Of a stretch of 64,000 nt of DNA, positions 25,476 through 35,017 are shown piece after piece. This DNA is from Nocardiopsis sp. ATB16-24 (lineage in GTDB: Bacteria; Actinomycetota; Actinomycetes; Streptosporangiales; Streptosporangiaceae), in NCBI RefSeq assembly GCF_030271535.1, contig NZ_JASCXJ010000021.1, positions 1-64,000 on the forward strand, in the 5' to 3' direction. Below the pieces are notes generated by a model. It did not search any database and was not told the origin of the DNA. It saw nothing but the letters and a program-made list of their open reading frames with translations. The translations under genes and the position numbers were made by a program. The number at the start of each line of letters is the position of its first letter. Positions within the stretch are counted from its first letter, which is position 1.

Positions 25476-27080
25476 ATGGCGCGCAAGACGCCCTTCACCG
25501 TGGTCGCGCTGATGGTCTCTGGCAGCCTCCTCCTCAGCGGCTGCTCGATCAACGTGAACGTCTCCGACTGGTGGTCGGAGACGTTCGGCGACGGATCGGG
25601 ACCGCCGGCGGTCAAGGAGGAGTTCCCCTACGTCCGTGAGGGTCGCATCTTCCAGGACACCGGGCAGGACGCCGAGATGCGCTTCGCCATCACCGGTCTG
25701 GAACGCACCGACGACCACACGGTCATGTACTACGAGATCACCTACCTCGACGACTTCTCCGGGCCGAACCGGAACATGAGCATGGCGCACACCCTGGTCG
25801 ACCCGCTCACCGGCCGTGTCTACCGGCAGTTCCTGGACGAGGAGGGGCTCAAGTACGGCTCGGAGAGCCCCAACCAGGACGGTCTGTACCCGGTCCATGA
25901 CGGGGTCACCAACGAGTACGTGCGCTACTTCCCGCGCATCCCCGACGAGGTCGCGCAGGTGACCTTCGTCGGTAGTGGTCTGGGCGCCATGACCGGCATC
26001 CCCGTCCAGGACGTGGAGGAGGAGCGGCCTGACCCGGAGAACCCCAACGGACCCGACCACCTCTCCCTGGACGACCCTCCCGCACGCGGTGAGAACCTCA
26101 CCTTCGCCAACCGCAGGCCGGACGAGGACGCCGTGGCCGACGAGGGCTGGGTGCAGAGCTTCGTCGACTCCGAGATCGCCTCCACCACCCGCGACGGTGA
26201 TCGCGAGATCATCTCCCTGCACTCGGACGTGATGTTCGAGTTCGACCGCTCGGACCTGACCGCCGAGGCCGAGGACGTGGTGCGTCGCGCGGCCACCACG
26301 CTGGCGGGCAACGTCGACCCCGACGAGCCCGTGATCACGGTCATCGGCCACACCGACGGCATCGGCGACGACTCCTACAACGACCCGCTCTCGGTCAAGC
26401 GCGCCGAGAGCGTACGCGACCTGCTCGCCGAGGAGCTGGGGGCCGGCTACACCCTGGAGGTCGAGGGGCGGGGCAAGCGTGAGCCGGTCGCCCGCGAGGG
26501 TGGGCCCGACGACGAGGAGGCCCGGGCGCGTAACCGCCGCGTGGAGTTCTCCTACGTCTTCAACGAGACCGTCGAGGCCACGGAGGAAGAGGAGTACGAC
26601 GACGACGGTCTGGGCGTCGCCCAGCGCAACGTCACCTGGCCGGCCCCCTACAGCGACGACCCGGGGTCCGTGGTGGCCGAGGGCGAGTTGGACGGGGTGC
26701 TCATGGAGATCTACCCGCTGCGCCGCGACGGTGCCTACGTCATCGGCACGGTGTCGCTGACCAACACCACCGATCAGCCGACCATGCCCGACATGGGCGG
26801 GCAGGACGCGGTCCAGGCCGGCGGCCCCGAGCAGTTCAACAAGGGTACGCTCGGCGGTTTCCAGCTGCTGGAGCCCGAGAGCGGTCTGGTGCGGTACGTG
26901 GCGCAGATGGCCTTCGACGAGGGCCGCTACAGCAGCTTCGCCGAGGAGGTGCACATGCTCCAGCCCGGTAACACCTACAACCTGGTCGCGGTCTTCCCCG
27001 CTCCACCGACGGACGTGGAGGAGCTGACCCTCCGTGCGGGTCCCTTCGGTGAGTTCGAGGAGATCCCGGTGGAGTACTGA
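25476..27080 (+). CDS. OmpA-family C-terminal domain lipoprotein
   Basis: A 534-residue lipoprotein: lipobox LLLSGC at about residue 20, an N-terminal beta-rich domain, then an OmpA-like peptidoglycan-binding domain (about residues 250-365) with MFEFDRSDLTAEAEDVVRR, IGHTDGIGDDSYND, LSVKRAESVRDLL and ARNRRVEFSY. The Asp and Arg needed for diaminopimelate binding are present. A further 170-residue C-terminal domain follows. It probably ties the membrane to peptidoglycan. GGAG precedes the ATG at 25476. Confidence 0.87.
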   Translation: MARKTPFTVVALMVSGSLLLSGCSINVNVSDWWSETFGDGSGPPAVKEEFPYVREGRIFQDTGQDAEMRFAITGLERTDDHTVMYYEITYLDDFSGPNRNMSMAHTLVDPLTGRVYRQFLDEEGLKYGSESPNQDGLYPVHDGVTNEYVRYFPRIPDEVAQVTFVGSGLGAMTGIPVQDVEEERPDPENPNGPDHLSLDDPPARGENLTFANRRPDEDAVADEGWVQSFVDSEIASTTRDGDREIISLHSDVMFEFDRSDLTAEAEDVVRRAATTLAGNVDPDEPVITVIGHTDGIGDDSYNDPLSVKRAESVRDLLAEELGAGYTLEVEGRGKREPVAREGGPDDEEARARNRRVEFSYVFNETVEATEEEEYDDDGLGVAQRNVTWPAPYSDDPGSVVAEGELDGVLMEIYPLRRDGAYVIGTVSLTNTTDQPTMPDMGGQDAVQAGGPEQFNKGTLGGFQLLEPESGLVRYVAQMAFDEGRYSSFAEEVHMLQPGNTYNLVAVFPAPPTDVEELTLRAGPFGEFEEIPVEY

Positions 27081-27206
27081 GGAAGGGTCGTCATCGTTCC
27101 GCCGGGCTCACGGTCGGAAGACCCCGTCCCTGACCGGGGTGCCGGGAGCGGGCCCGGCGGACGGAACGCCGCCGGAGCGGGGACGCCCGCGGCCGGGAAC
27201 ACGGGA

Positions 27207-27230
27207 GGGGGCCGCCGGAAGGCGGCCCCC
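27207..27230. terminator. Bidirectional terminator hairpin
   Basis: GGGGGCCGCC-GGAA-GGCGGCCCCC is a perfect 10-bp stem with a tetraloop. It lies between the convergent OmpA-type and DUF3558-like genes and can serve both. Confidence 0.82.
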
Positions 27231-27252
27231 TCGGTCGTCCGGTGTGGCGACG

Positions 27253-27954
27253 TCAACCGCGGACCCGCTCGGCGGCCAGCATGACCACCCGCTCCAGGTC
27301 CTCGCGTGGCACGTCGTCGAAGTACGCGATCGCCGTGACGTACAGGTCACCGGGCAGGGAGAGGTACAGGTGGCGGCTGGAGCCGTCCACCGTGCCCACG
27401 TACTCCAGGTCGCCGCCCAGGGAGTCGGCCTCGTCGGTGTGGTAGGTGTCCACGTCCACGTCGATGTCCACCTCCCAGTTCATCTCCGCCTCCGCGCCGG
27501 GGACCCGCACCACGTCCGGGTCGAGGCTGGGGTCGGCGTTCAGGGTGAACACGAGGGTGAACGAGGGCGTGCCGGGCTCGGTGCCGCCGTCGCTGAAGGA
27601 GCACACCACCTGTTCGGCGTCGTCGACGCCCTCCACCTCGCCGGTCTCCTCGGTCAGGACCGGGCCGGGAGCCAGGTCGCCGACGATCTCGGCGGCTCCG
27701 ACGGACGCGCACGACTCGGGCAGTGCGTACTCGGAGGCGGCCTGTTCCTCGGACTCCTCACCCTCCTCGGCGTCGGGTTCGGCACCGGGCTCCTCCTCGG
27801 GGGACTCCTCGTCGTCCCCCGACGAGAGGCTGAGGTTCAGGTCGAACTCGTCGAGGTCGACCACGTCACAGCCGACGAGGACGACTCCGCCGATGACGAC
27901 GGCGGCGACGGCCGTGCCCAGGCACGACAGGGGGGTGGAGGGGATCAGTCGCAT
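27253..27954 (-). CDS. Acidic lipoprotein, DUF3558-like
   Basis: A 233-residue lipoprotein with lipobox VLVGC near residue 29, a very acidic Glu/Ser linker (residues 45-75) and a C-terminal domain containing two Cys (ESCASVG and VVCSFSD) that could form a disulfide, as in DUF3558 family lipoproteins. The domain probably faces the cell wall. Partner and function are unknown. The gene is convergent with the OmpA-type lipoprotein, and a shared terminator separates them. Confidence 0.65.
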   Translation of the reverse strand: MRLIPSTPLSCLGTAVAAVVIGGVVLVGCDVVDLDEFDLNLSLSSGDDEESPEEEPGAEPDAEEGEESEEQAASEYALPESCASVGAAEIVGDLAPGPVLTEETGEVEGVDDAEQVVCSFSDGGTEPGTPSFTLVFTLNADPSLDPDVVRVPGAEAEMNWEVDIDVDVDTYHTDEADSLGGDLEYVGTVDGSSRHLYLSLPGDLYVTAIAYFDDVPREDLERVVMLAAERVRG

Positions 27955-28104
27955 GGATGGCTTTCGGGGTCGGGGAGGGCCGGGTGGCGGGAGGGGCCCC
28001 GGCGGGGGACACAGGGAAACTTAGCAAGTTCCGGCGCCGCCCATCGCGTGCCGGTCCCCGGCCCCTCCGCGCGGCGCCCTCGGCGGCACCGGCGTGACAC
28101 GGAC

Positions 28105-28133
28105 GGGTCCCCGCCGCCCTGCGACGGGGACCC
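28105..28133 (-). terminator. Terminator hairpin downstream of lpdA
   Basis: GGGTCCCCG and CGGGGACCC form a perfect 9-bp stem with an 11-base loop, 14 bases past the lpdA stop codon. Confidence 0.7.
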
Positions 28134-28146
28134 GGAGGCGGGGCGA

Positions 28147-29550
28147 CTACATGTTGATCATGTGGCCGGCCAGGCCGTGTACGGCCTCCTTGACCGCTTC
28201 GCTCAGCGTCGGGTGCGCGTGGACGTTGCGCGCGACCTCGTGCACGGTCAGGTCCCACTGCTGGGCCAACGTCAGTTCGGGCAGCAGTTCGGTGACGTCC
28301 GGACCGATCATGTGGGCGCCCAGGAACTCCCCGTACTCGCCGTCGGAGAGGATCTTGACGAAACCGCGGGTGTCGCCGAGTCCGTGCGACTTGCCGTTGG
28401 CCATGAACGGGAACTTGGCGACCTGGACGTCGTAGCCGGCCTCCCGCGCCTCCTTCTCGGAGTATCCGAAGCTGGCGATCTGCGGTCGGCAGTAGGTGGC
28501 GCGCGGGATGAACCGGTAGTCGATCTCCTGTGTCTCCGCACCCGCGATGGTCTCGGCGGCGACGATGCCCATGGCCTCGGCGGTGTGGGCCAGCATGAGC
28601 TTGGCGGTGACGTCCCCGATCGCGAAGATGTGCGGAACGTTGGTGCGACCGCGGGAGTCGATGGCGATGGCGCGCCGCTCGGTGAGCTCCACACCGGTCT
28701 TCTCCAGGCCGTAGCCCTCCACGTTGGGGGAGAAGCCGATGGCCTGGAGGAGCTTGTCGGCCTCCAAGGTCTGCTCCTTGCCGTCGCTGCTGACGGTGAC
28801 CTTCACGTTTTGGCCGGTGTCCTGCACCGACTCCACGCGGGTGGAGGTCATGACCTTGATGCCGAGCTTCTTGTAGGCCCGGGCCAGCTCCTTGGAGACC
28901 TCCTCGTCCTCGGTGGGCACGAGACGGTCGAGGAACTCGACGATGGTGACGTCCACGCCGTAGTTGGCCATGATGTAGGCGAACTCCACACCGATGGCCC
29001 CCGCGCCGGCGATGACGATGCTCCCGGGGAGGTCGTCGGTGGTGATCTGCTCCTCGTAGGTGACGACCCTCTCGGACAGCTCGGTGCCGGGCAGCAGCCT
29101 GGTGGAGGAACCCGCCGCGATCACCGCGTTGTCGAAGGTGACGGTCTCGGTCCGGCCGTCCTTGTCGGCGACCTCGATCGTGTGGTCGTCGGTGAAGGTC
29201 CCGCGCCCCTCGATCTCGGTGATCTTGTTCTTCTTCATGAGGTAGTGGACGCCCTTGACACGGCCGTCGGCCACCTCACGGCTACGGCTGTAGGCCTTGC
29301 CGAAGTCGAACTCGACCTTGCCTTCGACCTTGATGCCGAACAGGTCGGCGTCCTCCCGGAGCAGGTGGGCGAGTTCGGCGTTGCGCAGTAGTGCCTTGGA
29401 GGGGATGCAGCCCACGTTGAGGCAGACCCCGCCCCAGTACTTCTCCTCGATGACGGCGGTCTTGAGACCGAGCTGTGCGGCGCGGATGGCGGCGACGTAG
29501 CCACCGGGCCCCGCCCCGAGGACCACCAGGTCGAAGTGTCGCTGTCCCAT
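28147..29550 (-). CDS. lpdA: Dihydrolipoyl dehydrogenase (E3)
   Basis: Reoxidises dihydrolipoyl groups of 2-oxoacid dehydrogenase complexes using FAD and NAD+. The 467-residue protein has the FAD motif [19 protein letters not shown], the redox disulfide in [13 protein letters not shown], the NAD motif [15 protein letters not shown] and the C-terminal His-Glu pair in [15 protein letters not shown] eight bases upstream fixes the ATG at 29550. No E1 or E2 gene adjoins it, as is common for the single shared E3 of actinomycetes. Confidence 0.95.
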   Translation of the reverse strand: MGQRHFDLVVLGAGPGGYVAAIRAAQLGLKTAVIEEKYWGGVCLNVGCIPSKALLRNAELAHLLREDADLFGIKVEGKVEFDFGKAYSRSREVADGRVKGVHYLMKKNKITEIEGRGTFTDDHTIEVADKDGRTETVTFDNAVIAAGSSTRLLPGTELSERVVTYEEQITTDDLPGSIVIAGAGAIGVEFAYIMANYGVDVTIVEFLDRLVPTEDEEVSKELARAYKKLGIKVMTSTRVESVQDTGQNVKVTVSSDGKEQTLEADKLLQAIGFSPNVEGYGLEKTGVELTERRAIAIDSRGRTNVPHIFAIGDVTAKLMLAHTAEAMGIVAAETIAGAETQEIDYRFIPRATYCRPQIASFGYSEKEAREAGYDVQVAKFPFMANGKSHGLGDTRGFVKILSDGEYGEFLGAHMIGPDVTELLPELTLAQQWDLTVHEVARNVHAHPTLSEAVKEAVHGLAGHMINM

Positions 29551-29742
29551 GACGGGATCTCCTTGAGTGTGTTTGTGACCCACCCAGCGCAGTCGGCTTG
29601 CCCGGGTTATTGGATTGCCGAAGGCCAGCCTAACCGCGGACCGGTCGCTCGTGGGGGATCAGGCGCCCTCTTCTTGGCGCTCGGCGCTGGGCGCGGTGCA
29701 CGGCCTTCGGAAAGGCTCACGGTCCTTCCCCGAGGGTCCCGT

Positions 29743-31227
29743 TCACCGTGGGGGATCGGGCGGTGCGGGCCACTTCCAGAGGGGGGCCCACGCCCAGCTG
29801 TCGGAGACGCCCGGGGGCATGGGCGGCAGTCGGGGCGCTCCGGGGTCCGGGGTTTCCTCGAACGGCTCCGGTTCCTCCTCGGTCCACGGGTGCGGTTCCG
29901 GGGCACGTGTTTCTTCCGGGATCCGGCCGAACTCCGGTGACGGTTCCCACGGCTCCGGGGGCGGCGATGGGGTGTGCGGTGGTCCTGGTGTGAACCCGAA
30001 CTCGGCCGCCTCCCCCTCCGACGCGAGGATCTCGGGTTCGGGGATGTCGGTGTCCAGGGCCGGGAAGGACTCCGACATCGGTCCCCCGTCCACCTCGGCG
30101 AAGTGCGCCGCCACGCCGAAGTGCCGCGGAGGTCTGTGGGCCCCGGTGTCCTCTTCGACCGGCGGGGCCATGGGGTGCCGCACCGTGCCGGCCGGGTGGA
30201 TGCGCGCCCACCAGGTGGTCACCTCCCCCTGGCCCAGTTCCTCCAGTACCTCCAGTGACCCCTGGATGTGCGGATGCCTGCGTCCGGCCCGCCAGGACTG
30301 GACCAGGGTCTGTGGTTCCAGCACCAGGACACGCTCACCGTCCACGACCGGGATGTCGCGGGGGTGGGACTCGTTGCCCACCCATGTGCCGTCCGCGCCG
30401 ACCAGGTCCCACTCTCCCCGCACCATGTCCGCCAGCGGGTCCGCCGGGGCGTCCAGGTACGAGGCCGTCCACCGGGGGTCGGGGCGGGTGCCGGGCACCC
30501 GCCGCCCCTCCTTGCCGATCAGGGCGTCGGCGAGCAGCGTGTGCAGTTGGAAGTTGTCGCCGATCCCGTCGAAACGGACCCGGAACCCCCGCCACGAAGC
30601 CCGGTCCAGCACCAGGACGGTGTCCACCTCCGCCATCTGGAGGAGTTCCTTCACCGCGACGAACTCGCTGAGCTGTGTGGACAGCGCGTGCACGATCTGG
30701 GTGAGCCCTTCCAGGGCGGTGGAGTCGGCGCGTACGGCGGCGCGCACTCCGGAGTCGCTCAGCATGGCCTTGGCGGCCAGACCGTAGCGCAGTGACGTCC
30801 ACCAGCCCACGGTGGCCAGCGGCGCGTTCTCCCCGAGGACCTCCTCGACCCGCGCCTCGTCGGCCTCCGACACGTCGTTGGGCGCGGGCAGGGCTCCTCC
30901 GCCGGTCTTGTCCCACGCGTGCATGAACGCCACCGCGGCCTGGCCGTAGCTGCCGAGTTGGCGCAGTACCTCCAACCCCACCTGTCCCGCGGGCGCGCCC
31001 GACTCGACCAGGGCGCCGGCCAGGACGGCGAGGTCGGCCGCGATGCCCGCGGTCGGTTCGACCTCCCCCAGGACCGGGGACAGCGCCTCCATGGCGACGC
31101 CGAGTTCTTCCACGGGCACCTGGGAGGACAGCCTGAACGCGTCGTGTACGGCGGCCGGGAAGTCGGGTGCCTGGCCGGCTGCGGTGTCGAGCACGCGTTG
31201 GAACGCGGCGCGGAACTCTTCGGTCAC
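29743..31227 (-). CDS. Conserved hypothetical protein, 494 residues
   Basis: I do not recognise a characterised family. The N-terminal two thirds (about residues 1-330) look globular, helical at first (VTEEFRAAFQRVLDTAAG), with a TVLVLDRASWRGFRV strand region. From about residue 400 the protein is Pro/Glu-rich and probably disordered, ending in WAWAPLWKWP. There is no signal peptide or membrane helix. GGAAGG upstream supports the GTG at 31227. It is divergent from a GNAT gene. Strong codon bias makes it a real gene. Confidence 0.65.
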   Translation of the reverse strand: MTEEFRAAFQRVLDTAAGQAPDFPAAVHDAFRLSSQVPVEELGVAMEALSPVLGEVEPTAGIAADLAVLAGALVESGAPAGQVGLEVLRQLGSYGQAAVAFMHAWDKTGGGALPAPNDVSEADEARVEEVLGENAPLATVGWWTSLRYGLAAKAMLSDSGVRAAVRADSTALEGLTQIVHALSTQLSEFVAVKELLQMAEVDTVLVLDRASWRGFRVRFDGIGDNFQLHTLLADALIGKEGRRVPGTRPDPRWTASYLDAPADPLADMVRGEWDLVGADGTWVGNESHPRDIPVVDGERVLVLEPQTLVQSWRAGRRHPHIQGSLEVLEELGQGEVTTWWARIHPAGTVRHPMAPPVEEDTGAHRPPRHFGVAAHFAEVDGGPMSESFPALDTDIPEPEILASEGEAAEFGFTPGPPHTPSPPPEPWEPSPEFGRIPEETRAPEPHPWTEEEPEPFEETPDPGAPRLPPMPPGVSDSWAWAPLWKWPAPPDPPR

Positions 31228-31444
31228 CCGTGAATCCTTCCATATGCACACGTAATGTCCGAGACCTGGTTATATGCACCATGCTGGACGGTTGGAGTGG
31301 GGTGTCGCACCGGGCGTGTGTCGGGGGAGGAGGGCGGGGCGTCCACCCCGTGGCGGCGGTGCCGCCGGGGTCCGGGGAAGGTCGCACCAAGACCGACACT
31401 ACAATCCACAGCGGACATAACGACGTATACCCAAAGGAGTGCCC

Positions 31445-32041
31445 ATGTCGTGGTCCGAGCAGTCACGTGTCCGACTGGAGAACGAGCACGTGCTGCTCAC
31501 GCCGATGGCGGAGACCGATCGTGAGGGATGGCGGGAACAAGCCATGGACCCCGAGATCTGGACGCACTTCGTGACCCGGGTGGAGGACCAGGCGAGCTTC
31601 GTCCGGTTCTTCTACTCCTCCCTCGCCGCCAGTGACAGCGGGCAGCGCACGACCTTCACCATCACCGACAAGGCCAGTGGGCGCGTCGCGGGCGCCATGA
31701 GTTACGGGAACCTGGCGGAAGGGGACCGGCGCCTGGAGATCGGCGGCTCCTGGCTGGGACACGACTTTCGCGGACGCGGCATCAATCACTGGGCGAAGTA
31801 CCTGATGATGCGGCACGCCTTCGAGGAGATGGGCGCCGAGCGGGTCGAGTTCAAGACCGACGTGCTCAACGAGCGCGCCCGTCGGGGGCTGCGTGCCATC
31901 GGCGCCACGGAGGAGGGGGTGCTGCGCAGCTACGACCCGATGCCCGACGGACGACGCAGGGACGCCGTGTACTACTCGGTCCTGGGAGCCGAGTGGCCGC
32001 ACGTACGCGAGCTCTTGGAGGAGGGGCCGCGTTTTCGGTGA
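31445..32041 (+). CDS. GNAT family N-acetyltransferase, RimJ/RimL-like
   Basis: A 198-residue acetyltransferase: N-terminal VRLENEHVLLTPM, acetyl-CoA loop GHDFRGRGINHWAKYLMM (R-G-x-G-I type), then ERVEFKTDVLNERARRGLRAIGATEEG, typical of RimJ/RimL-type enzymes that acetylate protein N-termini or small amines. AAAGGAG five bases upstream decides the ATG at 31445 over a GTG six bases earlier. Confidence 0.85.
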   Translation: MSWSEQSRVRLENEHVLLTPMAETDREGWREQAMDPEIWTHFVTRVEDQASFVRFFYSSLAASDSGQRTTFTITDKASGRVAGAMSYGNLAEGDRRLEIGGSWLGHDFRGRGINHWAKYLMMRHAFEEMGAERVEFKTDVLNERARRGLRAIGATEEGVLRSYDPMPDGRRRDAVYYSVLGAEWPHVRELLEEGPRFR

Positions 32042-32132
32042 GGCTTCTTGTGGCGAGGAGGGTCGTCCCGGTGGCGTGGCGGGAGGCACGCCGACCGGGT
32101 CCTCGGCCCTCCTGTCGGAGGCGCTCCTGGCC

Positions 32133-32163
32133 GGGCCCTCGGGAAACGGATCCCGGAGGGCCC
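32133..32163. terminator. Hairpin between convergent GNAT and GH15 genes
   Basis: GGGCCCTCGGGA (32133-32144) pairs with TCCCGGAGGGCCC (32151-32163) with one bulged base. It lies between two converging stop codons and can end both transcripts. Confidence 0.7.
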
Positions 32164-32178
32164 GACGAGGAGGGGGCC

Positions 32179-34548
32179 TCACAGGCGGTCGAGCAGCTGG
32201 GCGCAGCGGATCAGGCCCAGGTGCGAGTACGCCTGCGGGTGGTTGCCCAGGGCGCGCTCGGTGAGCGGGTCGAACTCCTCCGGGATCAGCCCCGTGGGTC
32301 CGGCGGAGTCCACCAGGTGGCTGAACAGCTCCTCGGCCTCGGCACGGCGGCCGGTCAGCAGGTACGCCTCGATCAGCCACGTGGTGCACAGGTGGAAGCC
32401 GCCCTCGCCACCGGGCAGGCCGTCGTCGCGGTGGTACCGGTAGACGGTGGGGCCGCTGCGCAGCTCCGCCTCGATGGCCGTGACGGTGGACTGGAAGCGT
32501 TCGTCGGTCGGGTCGATCATTCCGGACAGACCGATGTGCAGCGACGCCGCGTCCAGGTCGGTGCCGTCGTAGGCGGTCGTGAAGGCCTGGGCCTGGTCGT
32601 TCCAGCCCTTCTCCAGCACCTCGGCGGCGATGTCGTCACGCAGACCGTGCCAGGACGGGTCCACCTCGCGGCCGTAGCGGTCGGCGAGGAGGATGGCGCG
32701 GTCCAGCGTCACCCAGCACATCACCTTGGAGTACACGCGCTGACGAGGCTCGTCGCGCTCCTCCCAGATGCCGTGGTCGGGCTCGTGCCAACGGCGGGAG
32801 ACCGCCTCGGCCATCGATCGCACCAGGTCCCAGTCACGGTCGGCCAGGGTGCCGCGCACCGACGACAGCTTCTCGATCAGCTCCACGACGGGTCCGAACA
32901 CGTCCAATTGCACCTGGCGGTCGGCGAGGTTGCCGATCCGGACCGGGCGCGAGCCGGCGTAACCCGACAGCGACTCGATGACCTCCTCCGGGCCCAGGTC
33001 GGTTCCCCGCAGGGAGTACAGCGGGCGCAGCATCTCGGGTCCGGGCAACGACTCCACGACCCGGTGCACCCAGTCCAGGAACGCCTCCGCCTCGGCGGTG
33101 GAGCCCAGGGTGACCAGCGACTGCACGGTCATGGCGCCGTCGCGCAGCCAGCAGTACCGGTAGTCCCAGTTGCGCACACCGCCGATCTCCTCGGGCAGCG
33201 ACGTGGTCGCGGCGGCCATCACACCACCGGAGGGGGTGCACAGTCCGCGCAGGGTGAGGGCCGAGCGCGCCGCCAGCTGGCGGGCGGTGTCGGGCAGGGT
33301 GAGCCCGTCGAGCCAGGTGGACCAGTGCTCGCCGGCCAGGCGCTGGAGTTCGGGCTCGGGCAGGGTACCGGGCACGAGGGAGTCGGTGCCGCAGCGCAGC
33401 GCGAGCACCACCGGCTCCTCCGAGGAGGGGCGGACCACCGCGCGGGCGACGTCGTCGAAGCCGTCGTGGCCGATCTCCCACTCCACGCCGGGCGAGTACA
33501 GCACCATCGGGAAGTCGGCGCCTTCCACGAGCAGGCCGTTCTCCTGGGGCGTGATGCGCACGGGCGCCCGGCCGAAGTCGGGACGCGGCGCGAACTCGAC
33601 GGTGGCCGGGGTGACACCGCTGATCACACGGACCAGGTCCGTGCGGCCCTGCGGGGTGCCGTGCGCGAGGTAGTCGGTGACCTCCAGGCGCGACCAGCGT
33701 GTGCGCACGGTCATGGTGCCGGGCAGGTAGCGCTGGCCCAGCGGTCGGCCGCCGTGCTCGGGGGCGATGGCGAACACCCCGGCCTGTCGACCTCCCAGCA
33801 CCTCGGCGAACAGGGCGTTGGAGTCGGGCTCGGGGTGGCAGAACCAGAGCAGGCGCGCGTCGGGGCCGATGAGGGCGACGGAGTTCTGGTTCGAGAGCAT
33901 CGACATGCGCTCGATGGGCGTGGGGCGCTCGCCGAACACCCAGGAACGGCGCTCGGTGGCCAGGCTGGACAGCAGGGCCGCGGCGGTCGGGGTGTCGGCC
34001 ACGCGGTGGGAGGCCACGGTGGGGCCCTCACCGACCCGGACGCCCGCGTCGGCGCCGGTCAGCCGCATGAAGACGGGCTCCTCACCGTCGCCGCCCCCGA
34101 TGTAGAGGATCGCGGTCGCCTCGACCTGGTCGCGCAGCAGTTCCAGTGCGGCGGCCTTGTCGGAGGGCGGGGCCTCGGAACCGGTCGCGGTGTGCTGTGG
34201 GTCGATGGTCAGGTCGATGTCGAACTCGGTGCCGCGACCGCCCACGAGGCGCACCTCGGCGGGCAGACGGGAGAGCGCGGCCAGGTCGCGCAGGGGTCTG
34301 GCGGAGATGACCGCGCAGACGGTGCCGGGCAGGTCGGCCAACTCGCGCAGGGCGCGCAGTGCCTCGGGAAGCGGGCGCCTGCTGTCGGAGTCGATCGGCG
34401 CCAGAGCGCCGTCGTAGTCGCAGGCGACCAGCAACCGCGAGGTTCTGGCCAGGGCGGAGACACGCCGCCGTACGTCCACGGGCATGACCGCGGGAGCGGT
34501 GCTCACCGGAGTTTCCGGAGCCATCTCGACAGCCTGGGTGAGCGTCAC
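32179..34548 (-). CDS. GH15 trehalase-like protein with N-terminal trehalose-phosphatase-like domain
   Basis: A 789-residue fusion. Residues 1-230 resemble OtsB (HAD fold, LLVACDYDGALAPIDSD), but the usual GDDxTDE motif reads GGDGEEPVF, so phosphatase activity is doubtful. Residues 235-789 are a GH15 domain: VRNWDYRYCWLRDGAMT, IWEERDEPRQRVYSKVM and GGFHLCTTWLIEAYL. Actinobacterial enzymes of this layout include trehalases that split trehalose to glucose. GGAGGAGG precedes the GTG at 34548. It may link phosphate-sugar sensing with trehalose breakdown, but that is inference. Confidence 0.82.
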   Translation of the reverse strand: MTLTQAVEMAPETPVSTAPAVMPVDVRRRVSALARTSRLLVACDYDGALAPIDSDSRRPLPEALRALRELADLPGTVCAVISARPLRDLAALSRLPAEVRLVGGRGTEFDIDLTIDPQHTATGSEAPPSDKAAALELLRDQVEATAILYIGGGDGEEPVFMRLTGADAGVRVGEGPTVASHRVADTPTAAALLSSLATERRSWVFGERPTPIERMSMLSNQNSVALIGPDARLLWFCHPEPDSNALFAEVLGGRQAGVFAIAPEHGGRPLGQRYLPGTMTVRTRWSRLEVTDYLAHGTPQGRTDLVRVISGVTPATVEFAPRPDFGRAPVRITPQENGLLVEGADFPMVLYSPGVEWEIGHDGFDDVARAVVRPSSEEPVVLALRCGTDSLVPGTLPEPELQRLAGEHWSTWLDGLTLPDTARQLAARSALTLRGLCTPSGGVMAAATTSLPEEIGGVRNWDYRYCWLRDGAMTVQSLVTLGSTAEAEAFLDWVHRVVESLPGPEMLRPLYSLRGTDLGPEEVIESLSGYAGSRPVRIGNLADRQVQLDVFGPVVELIEKLSSVRGTLADRDWDLVRSMAEAVSRRWHEPDHGIWEERDEPRQRVYSKVMCWVTLDRAILLADRYGREVDPSWHGLRDDIAAEVLEKGWNDQAQAFTTAYDGTDLDAASLHIGLSGMIDPTDERFQSTVTAIEAELRSGPTVYRYHRDDGLPGGEGGFHLCTTWLIEAYLLTGRRAEAEELFSHLVDSAGPTGLIPEEFDPLTERALGNHPQAYSHLGLIRCAQLLDRL

Positions 34549-34967
34549 GTCGCCTCCTCCGTTGGTCCACACTGACCTGGGAAAATGGATGATCTGTAGG
34601 ACTCCGTGCGCGCGCTTGTGGTTCGCCCGGTGTACGGGTGTGAGCAAGGTGCCGGCGGTGCTTGTGGCGCGGGACGGGCTGGGGGGGTAGGGAAGGAGCC
34701 CTGAGACCTTGTGCGGATGCGTGGCACAGAGGTCATGCCATAGGCAAAGGTTCGATGCGCAGGGAGTCAACGTGAGACTACCCCCGCACCACCCGTACCT
34801 GCGACACCAGATTCGAGTGATGCAGGTCACGAATCAGTAGCAAAACACCAGGAAGGGCATATCAGGCGATTCCTGTTACCTCTGGATCACCCATCGTCGC
34901 GGGGAATCGGTGGGAACGGGCCGCGCGGGTGCCCGTGGGCGGTGGTCCCCGTGTCTTGGGACACGAA
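34549..34967. other. Gap holding the GH15 promoter region, nothing else recognised
   Basis: This 419-bp stretch separates the GH15 gene start from the terminator of the methyltransferase gene. It is AT-richer near 34788-34900. I see no convincing open frame, tRNA or repeat. It should contain the GH15 promoter. Confidence 0.5.
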
Positions 34968-34993
34968 GGGTCCGCCACGTCTGTGGCGGACCC
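34968..34993 (-). terminator. Strong hairpin terminator
   Basis: GGGTCCGCCAC-GTCT-GTGGCGGACCC is a perfect 11-bp stem with a tetraloop. An outer GGACAC/GTGTCC pair (34959-34964 with 34995-35000) extends it. It lies 25 bases past the methyltransferase stop codon. Confidence 0.82.
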
Positions 34994-35017
34994 GGTGTCC
35001 GGAGAATGCGGAAGGGC

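Noticed and set aside
27034-29391. 785-codon open frame on the plus strand opposite lpdA and the lipoprotein gene
   Set aside because: It is antisense to lpdA, a certain gene, and arises from GC-rich codon bias; its product is low-complexity with no motif.
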